Source: Macrosoma leucophasiata (lineage: Eukaryota; Arthropoda; Insecta; Lepidoptera; Hedylidae). From it: a stretch of 64,000 nt of DNA. The stretch covers positions 11,674,001 to 11,738,000 of the forward strand of contig JAWQUS010000026.1 of the NCBI GenBank assembly GCA_036365455.1. The letters run 5' to 3'. This document shows positions 58,333-64,000 of the stretch, piece after piece. The position numbers and the translations under genes were made by a program. Within the stretch, counting starts at the first letter, position 1, and each line of letters starts with the position of its first letter. The notes under the pieces were generated by a model. The model was not told the DNA's origin, did not search any database, and worked only from the letters and a program-made list of their open reading frames with translations.

Positions 58333-58373
58333 CATTAGTGCAGTCAACCAACCGAACAATGGCGGTCAAACCG
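58333..58373 (+). repeat. Rep-M scrap abutting an RTE fragment
   Basis: 'ttagtgcagtcaaccaaccg' and 'aacaatggcggtcaaacc' match Rep-M. It joins the RTE endonuclease fragment without a gap. Confidence 0.5.
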
Positions 58374-59170
58374 TTGAGCCTTTTACCATTCGGTAATCAC
58401 TCCCGGTTTTTACCGAATTGATCACAGAGACATCACTGAATATATGCCACCTCGTGGACATAATGTAGTCTATCTCATTTTTTGTCGCACCGTCAGGACG
58501 GATCCAGGTCCACTTCCGGCAAGCGCGCTTCTTGAAGAAAGAGTTCATCATATAGAGGCTCTCCTTCTCCATTAAATCAGCCAGTGTCTGGCCCCTGGTG
58601 TTTCGTCGCCCATATCCAAATCGTCCCACTTTCAGCTCATGATCACCTCGCACGCTCAATTTCGCGTTGAAATCCCCCATGTAATGTTGTAGTGGGTCTT
58701 CGAACTATATATGGCTCTGAAAATGTTCTCATACATGGTTTCTACCTCATCATCGGAGTGTGCGGAGGTTGGGGCGTAGACTTCGACCTGTATACAGACC
58801 TGTATGACCTTCAGCGAATACCGTTTGGTTATTATGAGTATAAGGTACGCCACCCTCGACGATACACTCTCGATCTTGACAATGTTGTTCACAAGGGACT
58901 TGTGGACGATGAACCCGACACCACCCTGGGACAGTTGTTCGCCCTCCCGGAAATAGAGCAGGTTACCAGACAGGGGTTGGGTTATTCAATCTTCCCCCTG
59001 TCTTCGGACTTCCGATAACCCTATAATGTGCCATCGTAACCCGCTCAATTCTTCCTCCAGTTCCATGACTTTCTCGTTAGTCCGCAGCGTCCGTACGTTG
59101 TATGTTGCCAGGGCCAGTTGTCGTCGGGTGTGGTACCCTGGCATCTCCCGGTAATTCTTAGCACCCATCA
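58374..59170 (-). pseudogene. RTE-clade LINE endonuclease domain
   Basis: On the minus strand, LALATYNVRTLR...ELSGLRWHIIGLSEVRR opens the apurinic-like endonuclease. VEVYAPTSAHSDDEVETMYE, then MGDFNAKLS, then FGYGRRNTRG and NEIDYIM follow: all standard blocks of the RTE (BovB-like) endonuclease. The final SDHR-type motif reads GSDYRMV. Frameshifts separate three segments (around 58,985, 58,890 and 58,670). The reverse transcriptase is missing beyond 58,374. Confidence 0.75.
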
Positions 59171-59583
59171 TAAGTTTAAACATAAATAATAAATTATGAA
59201 TTAATAATATCTCCCTAAATGTATCATACTGAAATAAAAATCTGAAAAAAGTCACGATAACGAAGTTAAGCGAGTTAAACGAAAATATAAGTGAAGTAGG
59301 CTTTAAAAGTACTCAGAGTATTGTTTTGTTTTTTCGTTCGCTTTTATTTTCGACAGACAATAAAAGAACCATTGAACTAAAGGGTATTGTAATAGAAAAA
59401 CCGAATGGAGACTAACAACATATCTATATTAATATATGATAAAGCTGAATAGTTTGTTTGTTTGTTAGAACATACTACCTAATCTGTAGAAATACCAGTC
59501 AGATTGGAAAATATTTTTTGTCTATGACAGCCAGATTTATGAAAATGATGATTATAACATTAGGTGCAATAGAAAGAAAAAAA
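59171..59583. other. No recognised feature
   Basis: AT-rich DNA; a TTTG tract near 59,452-59,466 resembles a Helitron 5' region scrap. Confidence 0.35.
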
Positions 59584-59735
59584 TACTTCAGGCAGGGATC
59601 GAACCTTTATCCTAAGGATTCGAAACCTTTTAATCGACTTTATCACAGAAGACGAAGCTGCGGTAGCTTAGTGATAAAGCGGCTGAACTGGTTATCGTGA
59701 GGTCGCAAGTTAGATCCCTGCCCGCAGTCAAATGT
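59584..59735. repeat. Head-to-head pair of SINE-D copies
   Basis: A reversed copy (cttcaggcagggatcgaacc) and a forward copy (gcggtagcttagtgataaag ... gcccgcagtca) face each other. The forward copy's box B is damaged (AGTTAGATCCC). Confidence 0.55.
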
Positions 59736-60698
59736 TGTTTCCATATCTTCTTTAATTTTTAAATTCACTCACATGTATTATTGTGAAAACTAGAAATATG
59801 GCAGTCATGACATTACGCTATAGTCCAAGGGACCACAGCAATCGTAGTGTTTAAAATGAACAGGTCTATATTTGGACTATGTAATATCTTACTGGGAAAA
59901 ATAAAAAACAAAAATTGGACTCGAGTGCACAGTTTCGTAGAATTAACGAATTTTGTACGTTATCATAAATATCATAAGACTGCTAATAGGTTATTGTGTA
60001 ATCTCTAAAAAAATTAACTATTTGCTGGTTTCATTTTTAATTCTTTTTATCAAAGGTTTCGGACGACGTGTGCAATTATGAAAGAAAAAGATTTTATACT
60101 TCATTTTAAAGTGTTATTTTTTTTTCTCCTTTTTATATTTTTTTTACACAATCATCACATACAACAAACGGGATTTTGCAGATTTTTTTATAGAACATAG
60201 TACTGAACCTATCGTGCACATGTCACTCGCACTTTGGCTGTTTTTTATTAGATACGAAGTCCTTAAAGCAAGCAGGGAAACATGCAGGGAGCAACTAGTA
60301 TCATTATAAAGCACACATACCTTGATTCATCCCATTAAATCCACTTCAGTACCATAAACGATCGCTCTGCAAATGGGTAAATACGGCCTAAGTGCCGACT
60401 CGACCTAGGTATTTTTCTTTGCAATCACTTAAGTAAAGGTCACAATCACTTACTTATTACATGGAAAGAAATGGCCGCAACAGTCTTAATGGACTTGACA
60501 GTTGTTTAACAGGCTTAAGCTTCAATCCTTCACGACTTATTGTTAAATAAACCTCTTTTTAACTAATAAGACTTAATTTATGAACTTTAGGTTTTTATTA
60601 AAGTACGAGTATCTATAAGATTGTTTAGAAAACATTCGGTTTTACATAATATATATAATTGAAAATATAATATATACAATATAGGTATATGTTTAAGT
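59736..60698. other. No recognised gene
   Basis: The SINE-D outer tail (ttcactcacatgtattattg) runs to about 59,790. A 'cctatcgtgcacatgtcac' repeat scrap lies at 60,205-60,245. Otherwise unique AT-rich DNA. Confidence 0.4.
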
Positions 60699-60855
60699 AC
60701 TGGTGGTAGAGCTCCAGTAACGAAGCTCGCGGGCGTAACACCACCGCATTACCTAATATACTTGCCGCTAAATGGTAGTGTTCAGCACTATTCTGTTCCG
60801 GTCAGGTGGCAATGTACAGCCCTGTAATTTCCGGCACAGAGGCATAACACCTTAA
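60699..60855 (+). repeat. SINE-A, 3'-truncated
   Basis: From ACTGGTGGTAGAGCTCC to 'cagaggcataacacctt', then an A run. The 3' half is absent, unusual for a retroposed copy. Confidence 0.75.
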
Positions 60856-60954
60856 AAAAAACACTAAATCTTATGTATTAAAAACAATGTAGGTATTTTA
60901 ATTTGTAAAATACCCAAAAAGGATTTAATGAAATGGGATAAAACACAGAATAAA

Positions 60955-61605
60955 TTTATAAAAAACCGGTCAAGTGCATGTCGGGCCACGCGCAGTGTAG
61001 GGTTTCGTAGTTACAGAGTAAGAGTTATTTATTTTTTTCATGTAATGAAAAAAATAAATAAATATTTTCAATGGACTTGTTCGAAATTTTCGAGTAAAAT
61101 GCATTTGGTCGACTATAACTCGCAAACTTGCAAGGCTAACTTTAGTATGATAGTTTTCCTTTTAATTTCGTTATAAGTAGCTACTATCGCCGTAACGTTT
61201 AAATTTCTAACAACAACCGTTTAGTCTGTAGGGGGGGGGACACTTGAGTCTAACGAAAATTTGCACTTTAAAACTTAATAACGAACAGTTAACTACATCG
61301 AAAAATGATGTTCGCAAACCCATAATATTTTCAAAAGAACTATCTAATGCTACCCCACACTATATGAAAATCGAAAATAAAAAAAAATATTCGCGCATTA
61401 CTAGTAGGGGTGGTTACCCTAAAAATATTTTTTTTTACGTTTTTATTCTACCACTTTGTCGGCGTAATTAAGGTGTATACTTGTGCCAAATTTCAAGTCT
61501 CTAGTACTAATAGTTTTTGCGCTAGACCGCGGACGGACAGACAGACAGACAGACGGACATGGAGAAACTATAAGGGTGCCTTGTTTACTACGGAACCCTA
61601 AAAAG
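60955..61605. repeat. Dispersed repeat with GACA tract and cggaaccct end
   Basis: It begins 'aaaaaccggtcaagtgcatg', 'gtgtagggtttcgtag', passes 'cgttataagtagctactatc', a G run, and a GACAGACAGACGGACA tract, and ends 'ttgtttactacggaacccta'. Ends of this kind occur at 1-112, 868-917 and 56,330. No transposase is seen; 60-80 aa ORFs look incidental. Confidence 0.45.
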
Positions 61606-61819
61606 GGACATAACATGATTTGAACACAAAGTTTAAAATAAAGGTCGACGGTAAAACAATTTCGAAATACCTTATGTACCTACTTGAGAACAAGAACAAT
61701 GTTTTCTGATATTTAAAATATTTTTACCTCACCGGAAAAAAAGTTGAATACGGAATGGACAACTTTTTGAAATTACATTTTTATTCCGGTCAGTTAAAAT
61801 AAAATTAAGTGTTGGGAAA

Positions 61820-61970
61820 TACAATAATAATGGCAACCCTTGACACGTCCCACTGCTCTGTGCTGACTCTGGTGCGTATCTCTCCCCTTTCTGGGGACAG
61901 GCCTGGAGCTTACTCCACCGCGCTGCTCCAATGCGGGTTGGTGGAGATACAGATTAGTGGCCAACCCGGA
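61820..61970 (-). repeat. 5S-SINE 3' half
   Basis: Minus strand: 'caacccgcattggagcagcg', 'gtaagctccaggcctgtccc', 'agcagtgggacgtgtcaagg', 'gttgccattattatt'. The 5S head is absent. Confidence 0.65.
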
Positions 61971-62348
61971 AAAAATTATAGAGTTTCTTAATATAATTAT
62001 CCACAGCTGTAATTCCTAACTTCCACACAAACGCCGCTAATCCGAGGTCATCACACCCGAATCTAAAATTTCTCCACTTTTAATTAAATATCATATTTCC
62101 CCAACTCGGAAACTGAGGCCATTGTAATTGGCAATCATGAAGTCACCGAGACGAATTTAATTTTCAACATTTTGTGAGTATTATAAACTCATAATAACTG
62201 AAGTTACGATGTTTTAAAGCAATATGTATCAGTTAACATTGAAAACAATGAAATAATTATATCTGGGCTACATGTTTGAGGTCACGATAATGAATGTATT
62301 TACAATATCATACTTCGATATATTATGCTCTCGCGTCAGACCTGACGT
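61971..62348. other. No recognised feature
   Basis: AT-rich DNA. Confidence 0.35.
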
Positions 62349-62605
62349 TTTTTTTTTTATATTATGGAAGTGGCAAACAAGCATGCAGTTCTGATTGATT
62401 TTAAGTGATGACTGCAGTGCTGCAGCCTATAGACACCCACACAAAGACCAAGGTCAAAATGTAGATGCGTTACCACTCCTGAGGCCTAAGGTGTTATGCC
62501 TCTGTGCCGGAAATTACAGGGCCGTAAATTACCACCTGACCGGAACACGATAGTGCTGAACACTACCATTTAGCGGCAAGTATATTAAGTAATGCGGTGG
62601 TACGT
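62349..62605 (-). repeat. SINE-A, head missing
   Basis: A T run, then all 3' and central blocks to 'taagtaatgcggtggta'; it carries a small duplication (gactgcagtgctgcag). Confidence 0.8.
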
Positions 62606-62991
62606 CCCTACATTTATTGTTATCGGTGGTATGTATTATGTATCGAAATATAGCGATGTTCATTATTGCTAACAAGTGTCCCTGTACGCCGATACAGGAA
62701 GAAGGAAAACTGTAGTGTAGCTTTGTTTAAATATTTTTTTTGTTTAATCACGAACTAGTGAAACGGGCTGTTGACGGTGATATTAATCGCTAAAAGTATA
62801 ATTTTTTTTTTTCACCCGACAGTAATCCGTTATGTCTTAACGTAATACGGGCATAAATAACTATATAATAAACACAACTGCGGTGGTATTATTAAAACCG
62901 CCACTAAAGCTGAGTTCTTAGAATTTTTTTTTGTCATAAACGTATTTTCTTTCTTTCAAATATTTTTAAATGAAGCAATTTTTCCTTGTAT
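62606..62991. other. No recognised feature
   Basis: AT-rich DNA. Confidence 0.35.
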
Positions 62992-63290
62992 TTATGTATG
63001 TCTGTATTTTCACGCCAGGTCTCTAACGGGGTAGGCAAAGAGTATAGAGCGCCAGATATCCCGATCCTGACATACCTCTCGTGCCTCATCTACCTTCATC
63101 ATTCTCTTCATACATGCACGCCGATTCCTAAGACTTTTGACCGCACCATCAGACAGAACTCGACCTATTCGGTCATGGTAGGTCAGTATTGATCTTCCTG
63201 AGCCTCTGCAACCATTCACATTCGCATTGTATATCTTTTTATTCATTCGCTCATTCGACATTCTTTCTATATGCCCGAACCATCGGAGCT
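62992..63290 (-). pseudogene. LINE-Q 3' end, 5'-truncated
   Basis: Minus strand: MSNERMNKKIYNANVNGC, LTYHDRIGRVLSDGAVKSL, NRRACMKRMMKVDEAREVC, then the 3' tail at the left. The frame is open from 63,261 to 63,010. Truncated near LRWFGH. Confidence 0.7.
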
Positions 63291-63510
63291 TGCCTTGTAT
63301 TTACTCCATTGGTGACTATGTTCCAATAGTTTGGGTCCACGTATTCTAGAAAATAAGCCACTGATTAGCTCATCGATGATATTATTCCTAAATTTCGCTC
63401 TGAAATTAGGCCCAATTGTTTATGTCTGTCATAATTCTGTACCTATTTATCGAAATGTGTTTGTAATATTTTTATTCTGTTGTTATTTTTATGCTTTTCA
63501 ATCCAAAACT

Positions 63511-63630
63511 ATGATGGGGTTTTGGCGGGAACCTTGAAAGAGGCGTATGTTGCTCTTATTTTATTTCATTTTCTTGGTGTATTTTTAAGTTATATTGAAT
63601 AAAGTTGATGGCATTTTGTTTGATATAGGT
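63511..63630 (+). repeat. Rep-K copy
   Basis: 'ttttggcgggaaccttgaaag', 'cttggtgtatttttaagtta', 'ggcattttgtttgatata' match 5985-6105. Confidence 0.55.
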
Positions 63631-63679
63631 TTATTATGAAAATGTATTATATGTCCGTAAAAACATTAATGAGTTTCCT

Positions 63680-63949
63680 ACAATAGGTAACAATCACAGT
63701 ATAAATACTAGGAACAAATACAAGTTGTCCATGCATGCAACGCGGCTGAATAGGGTCAGTAATTCTTTTAGAGGTCAATGTATACGGTTCTTTAATCAAA
63801 TCCCCAAAAACGTTCAAAGTCTATCGATCAATAAATTTAAGAAAGTAATGAAAGAACGTTTATATAAATGTAATTACTATAAGACCAGTGATTATCTTAA
63901 TGATAATACGTCTTGGGATTATAGCGATCGCTGCCAGGCTATTTCATGA
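63680..63949 (+). pseudogene. LINE RT C-terminal fragment
   Basis: The frame contains NTRNKYKLSMHATRLNRVS, NSFRGQCIRFFNQIPKNVQ, INKFKKVMKERLY and YYKTSDYLND, the conserved C-terminus of a lepidopteran Jockey-like reverse transcriptase, ending at a stop at 63,949. The upstream coding part is absent. Confidence 0.6.
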
Positions 63950-64000
63950 TCCTGTGATTTCGTGTATTCAGTAATTAGTATCTACTATTGTTAAGGGTTG

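Noticed and set aside
58692..59018. 108-aa plus-strand ORF
   Set aside because: It is the antisense of the RTE endonuclease fragment, whose conserved blocks all read on the minus strand.

Overview
The window looks like intergenic, repeat-saturated DNA of a moth or butterfly. The evidence is the repeat complement: CTAG-ending non-autonomous Helitrons whose ends read GCGAAGCCGCGGGC/CTAGT, tRNA- and 5S-rRNA-derived SINEs, a cecropia-type mariner, Penelope, BEL/Pao and Kabuki/CsRn1-like gypsy elements, on an AT-rich background. I found no host protein-coding gene with confidence. One CpG-rich open segment on the minus strand (5607-5801) is the only candidate host exon. Family names below are local labels: SINE-A (~290 bp, A-tailed, about 30 copies and fragments), SINE-B (~311 bp, tRNA-derived), SINE-D (short tRNA-like head), SINE-E (tRNA-derived, different head), 5S-SINE, LINE-Q (non-LTR element ending in a TACA-rich tail), Rep-G, Rep-J, Rep-K and Rep-M (unclassified), Hel-H and Hel-N (Helitron families).

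Layout. 1-15,000: SINE-A and SINE-B copies, a complete small Helitron (4348-4546), a hAT-like MITE, a large fold-back element carrying two nested SINEs (7323-8484), and a SINE-B split by a SINE-A (9894-10520). 15,000-26,000: the best 5S-SINE copy (15733-16076), a Tc1/mariner MITE, a GC-rich fold-back MITE, LINE-Q 3' ends, and a Penelope-like remnant with 52-bp inverted ends and a 12-bp target duplication (25666-26223). 27,138-34,468: two related long Helitron-like elements, one holding a perfect 71-bp inverted repeat, with a split RTE-type LINE between them. 34,500-37,500: LINE fragments and a 5S-SINE split by a GC-rich retroposon. 37,714-42,967: a BEL/Pao element with two identical 267-bp LTRs and a badly damaged, RT-less interior, itself inside a Hel-H Helitron. 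43,300-47,640: Helitrons and MITEs. 47,996-56,084: a nest of mariner, LINE, a 5.7-kb gypsy element with identical 696-bp LTRs and a long intact pol, and SINE-B. 56,085-64,000: fragments, including an RTE endonuclease remnant and LINE C-termini.

How the parts fit. SINE-B ends in a short stem-loop tail that matches the 3' end of LINE-Q, which suggests LINE-Q supplied its reverse transcriptase. The 5S-SINE has a 5S rRNA-like promoter head and a tail of the type found on RTE-like LINEs. The gypsy element is the only one that still looks nearly competent; its gag has one in-frame stop. The BEL/Pao copy must have moved recently by its LTRs, yet cannot encode reverse transcriptase, so it was probably mobilised in trans.
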